Part shown: one piece after another, positions 10,421-21,468 of the stretch
Position numbering within the stretch: position 1 is the first letter of the stretch
How the letters are laid out: each line of letters opens with the position of its first letter
Assembly (NCBI GenBank): GCA_023374045.1
Contig: CM041777.1
Location: forward strand, 82,702,300-82,766,299
DNA: 64,000 nt
Direction of reading: 5' to 3'
Source: Limonium bicolor
Taxonomy: Eukaryota; Streptophyta; Magnoliopsida; Caryophyllales; Plumbaginaceae
The notes under the pieces: generated by a model
The model's database searches: none
Told to the model about the DNA's origin: nothing
What the model saw: the letters and a program-made list of their open reading frames with translations, nothing else
Program-made: the position numbers and the translations under genes

Positions 10421-12247
10421 GTTTGAAAGAAACTAGAGTTTTGGGAGATGATTCGAGTTTGAAATGATTTGGAGTTTAGGAGAATGATTCGAGTGCGAAG
10501 TGATTTGGAGTTTTGAAGATGATTTGAGTATATGTGAGGCAATTGGAGTTTAAATAGAGCTCCTGGGTCTTTTAGGTTTGAGGTTTAAAAATGGTTGATG
10601 TAACACCCCTACCGTTAATACAGTCATTAACGTCCAATCTCCTTACTCATCAGATACTCGCAGCGGATATATACTTACATACGATGGGTGATACAATGCC
10701 GTTAGTCACCCACGTGACTAACAAGGCTACTGATTCTACATACAGCATCGGTCTGATGGACCGGAATCCCGAGTACTACGAATCTACAATACATCCTTCG
10801 TTTACCACATACTGCTACAATCTCCATTCAATACAATACTCCAAGTACAATACAATATAATCTACATACCGAGTTTACTAAGATCCTTATACAATGTACT
10901 ATCTCTTTAAAGTTCATACATACTCACTAAGAGACTACTTACTACCCGTTCCTCGCACGCTACTTACTTCCAAATACCAGGGGTGCCTCCGGTCTCTTCC
11001 TTGACCATATTCGTTTCGGGTACCTGCACACTAAAAAATGTCCCCCGAAGGGGTCAGCTTTCGCCGAGCATGATAACCGCATACCCCCGTACTAGTGAGG
11101 GTACGCCGACCACTTGGTCGAATACATGCGGTTCGTTTTCATACAAACATACTTACATACATGCTCTTATACACGATACAATAATACTCACACGGCGTAC
11201 ATACATACAATTCATTTCATACAAGGAATACAGTATAACCCAATCGATACATACTTACCTCTTTCCGAATTACACATACACATCTCATGCACAATATACG
11301 ATATTGTTAGCTTCATTGGTCCACCCGGGTTAATCGGGTGGAGATTACTCTTTTACTCGTTACCTCATACTTACGCATACATACTCATACATACTTACGG
11401 ATCCATACTTACTTACTCTTACTCTTACTCAAGTTAAGTCGTCAGGACCTCCGGCCCTGGGGACTACGCCGTCCCACCTCCGGGATTTACTTGACTCACT
11501 AATCCGGGATGCTACCCATTTAAGGGATTTGGGCCGCGGACCAGTTTAAGAGTCAGGAATTGCAGCCAACTTCTCGTGACTCCGCATCCTCACGCGTGGC
11601 CGAAGCTATATCGGACTTGTACTCATTCCAATTTACTCACTTAAGTTAGGAGTTAGATAGTTAGGAATTAGTACAAGTCAACATCCAAGCCACAATAATA
11701 CAATACCCATATACACTTACATACAAATACATTACAATATACAAGTACACCACAAGTATGATACACTTCATCATCATTCATATGTTTCATGAATTATACA
11801 AACTATTGTTCAAGGCAAATATCAAGAACAATGTAAACAAGCACAAGTAGGTGCAATATAGTCCGATTCATGCATTTATCTTATTAGGTGATCAAATAAG
11901 CACACAAATCGGGGTAACCAGATTAGGATACAGGGCATGAGGAAATCATACCTTTCACCGTTGTACTCGTATCCCAACGTTCCTCCGGTATTCACAATTC
12001 GAATCCTATGATATACATACAACCGAATAATTAATCTAACTATCATTAACTTAATTCGGTTACCCTTACGCTTCCCAACTCATACTTACTAGGTCTTCAC
12101 ATTCTTATACTTACATTTTATTTACTTACTTTTAATTACTTAACAATGGTTTACTTACACATATATGCACGTATGTATAGGTGGGTATACATATACATAC
12201 ATACATATACTAACCATAGTCTTATAGTTTTTTTTTTTTGTAAGTTT

Positions 12248-12640
12248 TGACCCGACCGAACTTGCGACCGACCTTGCAAGTTCGGTCCGAGTCAGTAGGT
12301 TACATCGGGTGAAAATTCCAGGGCCGACCGACCTTGCAAGTCCGGTCCCAAGGTCGGTCCATTCCAGTAAGTTACTTAACGGAAAAATTTTTGCCCGACC
12401 GACCTTGCAAGTCCGGTCGCAAGGTCGGTCCATTCCAGTAGCTTACTCGACGGAAATTTTTCTGGCCGACCGAACTTGCATGTCCGGTCGCAAGTCCGGT
12501 CGATTCCAGTAGGTTACAGACGGGAGAATTTTTCTGGTCCGACCGAACTTGCAAGTCCGGTCGATTCCAGAAGCGTTCCCGTCTTTGTAAATCTGGGCTC
12601 GACCGAACTTGCAAGTCCGGTCGCAAGTCCGGTCGGGCCC
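12248..12640. repeat. Array of long-stem hairpins (GACCGACCTTGC units)
   Basis: Six units of roughly 60-95 bp carry GACCGA(A/C)CTTGC followed by AAGTCCGGTC and often GCAAGGTCGGTC. At 12397-12430 the unit is a perfect 12-bp stem (GACCGACCTTGC / GCAAGGTCGGTC) with a 10-nt loop; the units near 12329 and 12470 keep 11 of 12 pairs. Spacers share TTCCAGTA-GTTAC and GGAAAATTTTTCTGG. The array lies in the interior of the family D LTR. Confidence 0.9.
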
Positions 12641-14416
12641 AGTATTTGCATTTTTACTTCTGTTTTCAGTCCCATACTTTACCCATTGTTTTCTCCAATC
12701 TTCCTACATGTAATCTCACATGTTTTAACACTACCTAGGCCCTTCAAATTGCCTTAGTTCACCCACCAAATGCTTTACTAAATCCATCAATCCACTTACA
12801 CAATTTTTTCCTCACTTCATTTCGACACTTACAATAGTTTCTCCAAGTGGTTGTTGCTACAGATTTTGGGTTCTTATTTCCTCCATGCCTAGTTCCCTCT
12901 CCTAATGCCATCTTACCATTCCAATTCATTTCCAAGCAACTATAATATCTATACCCAAGTCCAACACTCTTTTTACCAATCCTTGCACACTAATTTTTTC
13001 CTAACCTCTCCAATGCATTTTCATGCATCTTGCTACAGATTTTGTGCTCAACTTCTAACCTCCATTACTTCCTCAACCAATGCCACTCCTAGTATCCAAA
13101 ATACATCCACTCACTTCCTAATTACCTCCCATCAACAAATCATACCCAAATCTGTTACAAGCTACCAAACACTCCTATTTTACTCTCCACATACACCTAG
13201 TCACTACCTAGGTTGTTTTCTCATCTTGAACACTTAAGTCCTCAAATTCCTAGACAAAATTTGACATAGTCTCCCCTATATTACTAAATTCTCCACATGG
13301 TTTCTCTCACACATTAACATCATCTCACCTGTTTATACACAACATCAATATACAAGCTCCCACACACATTACCGATACTAAAACAACACTTAAAATTTCC
13401 TGCACTCAACAACTCAATCCCCAATCTGTTTTCAACAAGTTTCACACATCTTTTAAAGCTTCAAAATACTTATATTCTCCTACACATTACACTACTACTA
13501 CATTACCATTCCATTGCTCATTTCAAACTTCCAAAAACTGTTACATACATATATATACCAAGTTACACAAAAGAGTATTCTTACCTTGTTTTTCTTCTAG
13601 ATTTTCTTTCTTCTTCTTTCTCCTTCCTTCTCTCTCTCTCTACCGGTTTGTAGTCTCAATTCGTCTAACACTACCAACATTTACATACATGCTTCAATAC
13701 TAAAACCACACTAAATCTTATTTAAGCTTTTAATGTACATTCTAGGGTTTAGGAGTTTCATTACCTTGCAAGGGTTTATAAAACACTTGGAGTAGTTCAA
13801 GAATGATCTTTCCACCCTTTCAAAGATGCCTAAACCGGCTGGGCACAAGAGGAGCACACAAGAGTTTTAGCTCAAATTTCGTTTTGCCTTTGAGGCTAGA
13901 AAGAGATGGAGTTTTTGAAGATATTTTTACCTTACAAGAACAAGGAGAAGGAGGGCCTTCTAATGGTGGTGTTGAAGCTCCAAATGGGGTATACCCATAA
14001 AAACGAAAAGGGGTATTTTCGAATTTTGGAAAGATAGAAACGTAGCTCTTGGTGAGAGGAACACAATGGTGTAGTTTTTACAATTTTTGGAGAAGGTTTG
14101 ATGGAGTTTTAAGGGGAGAGAAGTGGTGGTTTTTGTGGGGGTTGCTAAATCTCCATGGAAATCGCATGGAAGGAGGAGGAAGAAGAAGAGGGTGAGTGAG
14201 GGGGATGTTCACGTGAGAGAGGATGAGTGTGGGAGAGAGAATTGTAAAAGTGAGGGTGAGAGTAATAAAGTAAGGGGGGTGTTTTTACTTTATTGTTTTT
14301 GTTGTTTAGTAAATAAGGAGAGTGTGAGGGAGTGTGAGGGGGGTCCAAATCGGACAGCACACAGACCCATATGGGTTTGAAAAATTCTTTTTACATTATT
14401 GGACATAGGTTTGTGT

Positions 14417-14424
14417 TATTTATA
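14417..14424 (-). promoter_or_regulatory. TATA box of family D LTR
   Basis: TATAAATA on the minus strand, about 465 bp from the LTR's TGAAATACCCC end and followed by a CT-rich leader. This is one of the reasons for the orientation call. Confidence 0.5.
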
Positions 14425-16148
14425 TTTCTACCCCACAACTTCCCGTTTTTGACAGTTTTTACTAATCACTCGTTTTATTGATTTTATTGGTTCTAAAGCC
14501 TCACCAATATTTCTTAATGATTATTTAGTTGACTAAAATCGTTACGAGTCTATTTGACCCGTTTAAAGACACGTTTTCCCGGTTACCACGAAAAACGTGC
14601 TTTAAGGTTCGGTAATGCTTTTAATCCATTTTAAGGATCCGTTTTCTTCGGGATTTGTTCCCTCATATTTATTTAGACTTAATTAAGCCTTTAGAATCCT
14701 TATAATACGCTAACCGAGGTCTCATACCTCCTATGGTTATTTAACGCTTATTTAGCGTTTTCCGCTTTTAAAGTGTTTCTTTATTTCTTTTGGATTTATT
14801 TTCCCTTACAAATACTTCTTAACCATTATTAGGCTCTTAAATACCTATTAGGATAATTTAATCGCCATATTTAAGGTCGGGGTATTTCAGTTGAGGAAAA
14901 TCATTTTGTTGTGAAAGGGAATGGGTGATCCCTAGGGAATACCTTATGTACCCCCTTGAGTGCGACACTTAATTAATGGTAAGTGTCGAGGCTCGAAAGA
15001 TAGGACAATGTATTTATGTCGAAAACTAGGGTTTAGAGATAGACACCATGAATGAGATGCTCTCGGTCAAACCCTAATAACATCAACTCCCAGGTTTTAA
15101 AACATTAAAAACTGAAAACATTGAAACCGAGTAGAAGAGAGTTAGACGATTCTAAAAATCCTGGCTGCGACTAGGAAGACAGGTACATCCCTAGTACCCC
15201 GTATCATAAAAATCTAGGCTGCAATTAGGGGAGGTTTGTCACCCTAATGCCCCGCCTAAAGAAGTCTAGTCTGCGACAAGGGATGTGACGACCCCAGTGC
15301 CCCGCATCGGATTATTTTGGAAAGGGAGACAAGTGATGTCAACCAGGAAGGAAATGTTTTGAAGGGGTTAGACTTTTCTTGCTCCCCTAAAATGGTTTAT
15401 TTGGGATTGGAAAACTAAGTTAGAAAACTTTTGAAGTTGTTCGGATTCTCGGTGAAGAAACACTAATTTTGAGAAATGTTTTAGGAGAAAACTTTCTATG
15501 TATGTGAGAAGAACTTTTGGCGTATGTGAGAAGAGTTTTCTGTTATGTGAGAAGAGTTTTTCCTTTGAAATTTCACAAAATGGTTTCTTTGAGTTTTAAA
15601 ATCTTGATCAGATTTGAAATAAAAGAGTAGTTTGAAATTTGAGAAAAGATATTTTTGGAGTTTGAAAGGGATTGAATTGGGATGAATTGGAAATGAGATT
15701 GAATTGGAGTTGAATTTGAATTGAATTGAAATGAAATTGAATCGGAATTGGGTTTGAAATTGAATTGATTTGGAGTTCAAATTGAATTTGAATTGGAATT
15801 AGAATTGAAATTGAATTGAAGTTGAAGTGAATTTTGAATTGGATTGGAATTTAATGAATTTTGAATTGATTTGGTTTTTTAAAGTTTTGAATCTTAATTA
15901 AGGGATTGTTTGGAAAATTTTGAAGGAAAGGGAACTCCACATAACAAATCCGAGATATGCGCCATGGAGAAACACATTCTAAGGCTTTTCTACACTGGGT
16001 TTGAATTCCCAAAAATGGTAAACCTAATGGCTACTCTATGTCTATGGTTACTTGTAATATCGATTTACAATTGAAGCAAAAACAATAAAGTGTAATAGAA
16101 GCCAAGCATATATGAAAACTGGAATGGATAGGTTGAACATCGATGAGA

Positions 16149-16405
16149 ATAGCAACGTGAAATGAGGTTTAGCAATAAAACAAGTTGGTCTTAAGTGAGG
16201 ATTAAACTAAATCAAGCTTTGAATCAATTTCTCAAATCGAATCTATGCGCAAGGAGCAAAACATAACAATCTTAGACATGTCAAAAACAAGAGTAGCATA
16301 ATGAAACAAGATTTAACAATTAAATGAGTGGTCTTAAGTGGAGATCAAACTAGAATCATGCTTTGAATCAATTTCTGAAATCGAATCTATGCACAAGGAG
16401 CAAAC
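16149..16405. repeat. Imperfect tandem duplication, period about 142 bp
   Basis: Two consecutive copies run from AATAGCAACGTGAAATGAG to the GGAGCAAA boxes. They share GGTCTTAAGTG, CTTTGAATCAATTTCT and AAATCGAATCTATGC. Confidence 0.7.
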
Positions 16406-16959
16406 AGTGATGCTAGAAATGTAAACTTGTTACTGGTCATGATCAAGGAGAGTTGTTGGTCATAGAAAACTAACCGATGGGGTGGCCTGCCCCCGGTTTA
16501 TCATTAAATCAAATATAGGATAAGAAATTTCTAACCGAATAAGCTCATAATCCCGTCTCAGTTATGTATAACCAATAAGAAGTTCAAATCCATTATGAGC
16601 AGAAGCCGAGATGAAGTCCTCAATGCTGATCAACTTGCAAAGCCAAAGTCGAATCCAAGACGAGTCTCAAGTCATGAAAGAAGTATGCCTCGGTCAAAAC
16701 ATGAAACCAAAGTGTAAGGAGCAAACACAATTACACCACTAGAGCGAAGGACAACATGATACTGTAACCAAAACCACTAACGGGCCCATAATCAATCATT
16801 CGAATACTGTAGATACCACAAGTCGGTAGGACGAGCATGTCTCATATCGGTAAAATAGAATTCGGTCTACACACCTAGAATGACCCAAAGGCATCATCAA
16901 GGCAACAATCAGGTCTCAAATTCTCAACATACAAAAGGCTGGAAAAAGAGCAGACTTAA

Positions 16960-17440
16960 TCGATATGTAAAATTAGCAAAGAGCTGTGGCAATGAACTTG
17001 TTTTGCACTTGATAAAAATATTGGTGGCAGCAGCAATGAAAAGAAGTAAGGAATGACCACCATCAACAAACGAACAGCAATAGCGATGAACAAAGTATTT
17101 CATTTAATTGAATATCAATAGCAAGCATCACCAGCAAATGGAAAAACAGCAGCATTAGTAAACTTGTATTTCATTTAGTTAAACATCAATAGCAACATCG
17201 ATAATCAAACAAACTACACCGGCAATGGAAAACAGCAACAAGATCGAAATTTGTTCTCTTAATTTAATCACATATCAGCAACAGCAGCGGTGAATATCAT
17301 TCTTCTAACTTGTCACACATCAACAACATCAATGGCAATAGAGCAAATAGTAATAATCTAACAAACTTTATTGCAACAGAAGCACATTTCAGTAAAAAAA
17401 CTGAGCATAATTGCAAATTCACAAAGTCGTCATTAAAAAA
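16960..17440. repeat. Imperfect A-rich repeats (AGCAGCAA/ATCAATAGCAA words)
   Basis: Phrases such as TATTTCATTTA-TT-AA-ATCAATAGCAA recur at about 70-100 bp spacing. The same style continues beyond the copia insertion at 60430-60780, supporting the view that both flanks were once continuous. No coding potential. Confidence 0.5.
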
Positions 17441-17476
17441 AGTTGTAGTTACAAATAGAGCTCAAATGTGCAAAGT

Positions 17477-17738
17477 TATTGGGCTTGACAGTTTAACTCT
17501 TTTCCAGCCCATTTAGTATTCCCTGACAGCCCATTTATTTCAGTTTGAGTACATACGTAATTAGATATTCTAGTTGGCATATTTGCTGATTTCCCGTGAT
17601 TCATTTTATCCTCAATCTGTATAAATTAGTAGTTGACACTAGGTTTGTAATTAAGCGAGTTGTGAATAACAAAAGAAATCGAACACATTCATATATCTTC
17701 GCTCTTCTTCCCCGCGTAAATTCTTTCCCTTTCCGATA
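17477..17738 (+). repeat. Copia 5' LTR
   Basis: The LTR is 262 bp, starting TATTGGGCTTGACAG and ending CTTTCCGATA, so the canonical TG..CA ends have decayed to TA..TA in both copies. It carries TATAAATTAG at 17620-17629 and the PBS follows immediately. Confidence 0.95.
17620..17629 (+). promoter_or_regulatory. Copia LTR TATA box
   Basis: TATAAATTAG; the same sequence occurs in the 3' LTR at 60022-60031. Confidence 0.6.
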
Positions 17739-17750
17739 TGGTATCAGAGC
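17739..17750 (+). other. Copia primer-binding site
   Basis: TGGTATCAGAGC directly follows the LTR. It is the usual plant copia PBS, complementary to the 3' end of initiator tRNA-Met. Confidence 0.95.
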
Positions 17751-17801
17751 TTCAGGGAGGCGATTAGTGTTTTTTTTCTCAGTTTCTTATTTGCGAGAGA
17801 G

Positions 17802-18790
17802 ATGGCCGACGATGGCGCTGGAAAGAAGGTTGACGATGGCACTGGAAAGTAGATTGAACCGGAGAAGACTAGTTCCTCTAGTGTCGTCAGCATAGACCCT
17901 AATGATTCACTATATGTCCACGCATTTGAGCAACTGGGGGTGAGCTTGGTTCCAAGGTTTACCGGTGCCGGTTTCCAAGGATGGAAGTGGGGAATGTTTA
18001 TGATACTCAAGGCCAAGAACAAGCACGACTTTATCAGTGGGAGCGTCAAGAAACCCAGTGTGTCAGACCCCATAAGACTTTTGGCTTGGGAACGATCAAA
18101 TTCTTTGGTTGTGTCCTGGCTTACGAATTCAATCGATCCGAAATTGGCTCAGAGTGTGATGTATTCCGGGAATCCGAAGGAGGTTTAGGATACCTTGTGC
18201 AAACGATTTGAGCAAGAAAATCTTACATCTATTCACGGGATCCGTCAACACTTGCACGAATTGAGGCAAGGAGGCGATTCAGTAGTCGATTATTTCACCA
18301 AGCTTAAGCAGATATGGGGCAGTTGGAGCTTGGGCGTCCACAACCAGCCTGCGTATTTGACGGGTGTATCTGCGGTGTAAAAGAAGCCACGAAGCAACAA
18401 AGAGAAGAGGAGAAATTGATTCAATTCTTGATAGGTTTGAACCCAGAATTCGTTTCTATCAGAGGTCAAATCCTCGTAATGCAACCCACACCAGATATCG
18501 AGCAGGCCTTCCTCTAGTTATGCACGATGAAAAACAACGGGCAGGACGAAGTCGAAGAGATGAAGGTATGAGTTTCTATTCTGGCGTTTCAAATATCGGC
18601 ATGAATGAAGGGGAAATACATAGAACCCTAATTTTAGAAAAGGGGAAGGGTCAGAAAGAAGGAAGCCTTTGTGTTCTTATTGTAGAAAACCGGGTCATAG
18701 TGTGGAGGAATGTTATCAGAAACAAAAATGTACGCACTGCAAGTGAAGTGGACATATAGTATCTGAATGTTTTCTGCTGCACGGTAAAGA
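17802..18790 (+). pseudogene. gag: Copia gag with two CCHC zinc knuckles
   Basis: The first ATG after the PBS (17802) opens an acidic N-terminus. It is followed by a typical copia capsid segment: a G-W-W core near 17975, an AKNKHDFI-G block, W-RSNSLVVSWL, and later a Q-RF-EN region. Stops break the frame (TAG near 17850, TAG near 18185, TAA near 18378) and there is at least one frameshift before the zinc knuckles. Knuckle 1 (18672-18713) is C-X2-C-X4-H-X4-C and intact. Knuckle 2 (18729-18770) keeps all four ligands but has an in-frame TGA at 18744. The product would package element RNA in virus-like particles. Confidence 0.85.
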
Positions 18791-19350
18791 CAAAGTTCTT
18801 GCCAAGAAAAAAAAAGAGCTTTTCCAATTTAGCTTGAGGTTGCGAACAACCTATTGAAGACAAGACTGTTCCAGAAGAAGGTTTTACAGAACGCCAATTA
18901 CAACAAATTTTTGATTTAATCAAAGCTAGTCATACACAAGCTGCGAAGTCAGAAGACACAAGTTACTACAATTTTTCAGGTACTGTTCGCAAGCCTTGCA
19001 TCTTTAATCTCTGTTTTCTAAGTAAGCAAACTGCGGATAGTTATGCTGGGAAGTGGATTTTGGATTCTATAGCCACGGACCACATGTCCGGCGCTCATGC
19101 TTTGTTTGAAAATTGGAGAAGTTTGGGGTACAAGCGGACTGTGGTTCTTCCCGATGGTAGACCGCGAATTGTGAATATGACTGGTGACATATGTATTGCT
19201 CATGGTGTCTAGCTTGGAGAAGTTCTGTACATCCGTGATTTTATGTTCAATTTAGCTTCAGTACAAAAATTGACAGCAGTTTGGATGTAGCTTGATATTT
19301 ACCATTGACTGTTGTTTTGCTCAGGACCGTTCATCGGGAACAATTGAGAG
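18791..19350 (+). pseudogene. Copia protease region
   Basis: At 19054 the frame reads WILDS followed by ATDHMSG, the copia aspartic-protease signature. However, the codon after Asp-Ser (19069-19071) is ATA (Ile) where the catalytic Asp-Ser/Thr-Gly triad needs Gly. Further stops follow (a TAG at 19210 and another near 19288). The protease would process Gag-Pol; this copy is dead. Confidence 0.8.
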
Positions 19351-20294
19351 AATCAGCTCTGGTCATGGTGGGCTTTACTTGCTGGAAGCCCGAAGGGCAG
19401 CAGTCTGTTTCAGGCCAAATTCCACGAGTAAATGTAGTAGTTTGGGGCTTATTTCTGTATTGATTCCTTAGCAGAAGAATTACATTTCCGGTTGGACCAT
19501 GTGCCATATCACAAACTTGTACAAATGGGCCTCATTAAAAACAGAGATTTTCCTTCAGAATATGTGTGTGACATTTGCTATAAGGCTAGAGCTTAGTGAC
19601 TTCCATTCCCAAATTCTGAAATTAAAACCAAACGTGCGTTTGAAATGCTATACGTCAATGTATGGGGTCCGTTTAAGATGCCAACCTATAACGGTTTTAA
19701 ATACTTTGTGTGTTTGTTGACGACTATACTAGAACAACTTAGGTACATCTGGTGAAACAAAAGGGGGATGCTTGGCCAGTTATAGTCAGCTTCATTAAAA
19801 TGATAGCCCGGTAATTTGAAGCCACTATCAAAGTTGTACGATCTGATAATGCCAATGAGTTGGGAAGTTCCAATGAAGGATAAATGTTATTCACTCAAGA
19901 GGAAATAATACATCAGGCCACATGTGTTTATACACCACAAAAAAATGCGGTGGTAGAAAGAAAACACAAATATTTGCTTGAAATAGCAAGGGCACTGTTT
20001 TTCCAGTATGGACTACCGCTTGATTATTGGGGCGAATGTATTCTCTATGCGACATATTTGATCAATCAGCTTCCCACCAAGGCACTAAAGGGTAAAACAC
20101 CGTTTGAGTGTTTGTACAACACCAAGCCCAACTATGATATAATTAAACGTTCGGGTGCCTTTGTTACAAGACTATTGTTGGAGTTAAATCGAGTAAGTTT
20201 AGTCCCAGGGCACAAGCTTGTGTATTTTTGGGAATCGATCCAAGGATGAAAGGATATAAAATATTGTGCCTGGATAATAACGAAGTTGAGGTTT
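19351..20294 (+). pseudogene. Copia integrase, N-terminal and catalytic core
   Basis: A GAG-pre-integrase/HHCC zinc segment is recognisable around 19360-19590 (FRLDHVPYHKLV, then CDICYKARA). The core begins near 19625, where the first catalytic Asp of the usual D-VWGP motif is Asn (YVNVWGP). The second Asp survives in VRSDNANE (near 19835) and the Glu in VVERKHKYLLE (near 19950). The longest open stretch is 19884-20249. A stop (TAA) lies near 19881. The gene is cut at 20294/20300 by the gypsy insertion and continues at 50040 in the downstream linker. Confidence 0.9.
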
Positions 20295-20508
20295 GTAGGT
20301 GAAATGGTATAAACTCCAAGATCCTCACACAGTCCTTTCACGTAATTTAATGATTGGGATCCTAATCTATCGTTGAGTTCTACCGAGTTACCTTGTTACC
20401 GAAAGGGGGAGTGCAAGAACAGGGATGGAAAGAGAGGTTCGTAACAACACAATGTAACAGTGAAGATTCTCAGGTATGTTCGCGTGCCTTTTATTGAAGG
20501 GTGAATCC

Positions 20509-20517
20509 CTATTTATA
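20509..20517 (-). promoter_or_regulatory. Gypsy LTR TATA box
   Basis: TATAAATAG on the minus strand, about 420 bp into the LTR. The same box is at 49605-49613 in the 5' LTR, where it would drive the element's genomic RNA. Confidence 0.75.
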
Positions 20518-20611
20518 GTGTTCCTGTTGTGCCAGGTTGGCACAAAAATATCTTGGCAGACTTACAAAATATCTGATAAATATCTTAGGATAAATATCCT
20601 ATCCTAATCTC

Positions 20612-20880
20612 CCTACCGACCGGTCACAGACGACCGGCCGCTTACTTATATTCTACTTGGCGACCGGCCTCAGGCGACCGGTCGCTTATTACACTACATC
20701 TTACATTCCCGGGCGACTGGTCGTAAACGACCGGTCGTGGCGACACTTTTGATAGCCGGCCACTGGCGATTGGTCGCTCTCTACGCCATGTTCTAGGACT
20801 CTTGGTGGCCGGTCGAAGGCGACCGGTTGCTGCTTGTGTTCTGTTTGGGCTTTGTTGGGGGCGCCCGGTCGTTGCCCTGG
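20612..20880. repeat. GACCGGTC palindrome cluster in gypsy U3
   Basis: CGACCGGTCG and near variants (GACCGGCC, GACTGGTC, GCCGGTCG, GACCGGTT) occur about a dozen times, mostly as pairs 6-10 bp apart. Examples are GGCGACCGGCC with GGCGACCGGTCGC near 20660. Each is nearly self-complementary and neighbours can pair. The cluster lies just upstream of the TATA box. The other LTR has it at 49711-49972. Confidence 0.85.
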
Positions 20881-20936
20881 CCTTACTAGGCTATTGCTCT
20901 TTCTTTAAAGCCTCTGGACATATTTTCCCTTCTTCA

Positions 20937-20955
20937 TCAGTCCCACAAGTTCTAC
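20937..20955 (-). other. Gypsy polypurine-tract region
   Basis: On the minus strand GTAGAACTTGTGGGACTGA abuts the 3' LTR. It is a weak, pyrimidine-broken purine tract. A near copy of its core (ACTTGTGGGACT) is about 130 bp farther inside (21068-21079). Confidence 0.5.
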
Positions 20956-21311
20956 TTTTGGCGCTTTTGCGAAGAAAGTAGAACTTAGAACTTGACTTTA
21001 TGGCCCGGTTTGGGGAATGAAAATTTTTTTCCCTTCGCGTGGCCTAACCTTCTTGTTTCCCATCTCCCAGTCCCACAAGTCCCGCCTTTTTTCTCGGACA
21101 AAAGGATGGGGCTTCTTTGGTCCGTGCGATGCGCGTGCCATGGTCGTGCTACACACGCGTCTGTGCTTGTACGAAGTGACCGTTGTAGAATTCCTATCGT
21201 TTCACGCACGCCAGCCGTCACTGCAGAATACGCAGAGTCCCTACAATTTTCCTGTAAAAAGCATTTTTTGTTTGCTTTTATGCTTTAAATGTTTCCGAAA
21301 TTATTTTACCG

Positions 21312-21322
21312 CCTTTAAAAGG
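21312..21322 (+). promoter_or_regulatory. TATA-like box for the antisense gene
   Basis: CCTTTAAAAGG lies about 150 bp before the ATG at 21469. It is followed by a CT-rich stretch (21350-21460) typical of plant 5' leaders. This suggests the plus-strand gene has its own promoter inside the gypsy element. Confidence 0.5.
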
Positions 21323-21468
21323 TTTTCAGGAGGGCGACACTTTCTCTTTCCTCCGATCTTTTACTCTTCTTAGGTTTTCGAACTCTCTTTCTTCTTTCGC
21401 CTCGCTTTTTCCGCTTTCTTTCCCTCTCTCTTTGCTTTGCTCCTTCCCTGCTTCACTTTGCTGCTTCG

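Larger units (their letters stand above)
9428..10598 (-). repeat. Family B LTR, segment 1 of 3 (LTR 3' end)
   Basis: It starts TGTGGAGGGTGATTTTTCGG, the same terminus as the LTRs at 28357 and 41794 and the reverse of the one ending at 58878. It runs in the same order as they do: the 'AGAGTCGCCA' motif (9663-9672), the TACGTA-linked hairpin (10180-10196) and the GTCTGTGAGAC cluster (about 10270-10420). There is no PBS to its left, so this is either a solo LTR or the outer edge of an element. It is interrupted at 10599 by a family D solo LTR and resumes at 14895. Confidence 0.75.
10599..14889 (-). mobile_element. Solo LTR, 4.3 kb, family D, inserted in the family B LTR
   Basis: The ends are TGTAACACCCC and GGGGTATTTCA, and a perfect 5-bp duplication GTTGA lies at 10594-10598 and 14890-14894. 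The first few hundred bases align with the reverse complement of the right end of the 257-5000 LTR: both share TGATGGACC, CACCCACGTG and AACAAGGCTA blocks. The minus orientation is inferred from TATAAATA (14417-14424, minus) and a CT-rich leader around 14160-14350 on the minus strand. No PBS or internal DNA is present, and no protein gene is seen. Confidence 0.85.
14895..17476 (-). repeat. Family B LTR, segment 2 of 3
   Basis: It resumes after the GTTGA duplication. A GAATTGAA-rich stretch (about 15650-15900) matches that of the LTR at 28357 (29500-29700). Words such as AATC-ATGCGCA-GGAGCAA (near 16245) and AAAAGGCTGGAAAAAGAGCAGAC (split: AAAAGGCTGG + AAAAAGAGC, near 16930) correspond to diverged versions at 31310 and 31690. 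The three CCCCG-boxed lines at 15180-15310 are specific to this copy. The segment ends at the copia target site AAAGT (17472-17476). No gene is present. Confidence 0.6.
20300..20936 (-). repeat. Gypsy 3' LTR (637 bp)
   Basis: In its own orientation it starts TGAAGAAGGG at 20936 and ends CCATTTCA at 20300. TATAAATAG is at 20509-20517 on the minus strand, so U3 covers about 20518-20936 and contains the GACCGG palindrome cluster. The copy at 49398-50034 has the same length. Confidence 0.95.

Noticed and set aside
12155..12757. ORFs on both strands through the hairpin array
   Set aside because: The reading frames follow the inverted repeats and encode mirror-like basic peptides; no protein family is recognisable.
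20305..20939. Alternative gypsy LTR boundaries TGGTAT...TCATCA
   Set aside because: These leave a poor target duplication and do not restore the copia frame. Boundaries 20300-20936 give GTAGG/TTAGG, restore the frame and place the PBS 2 nt away.
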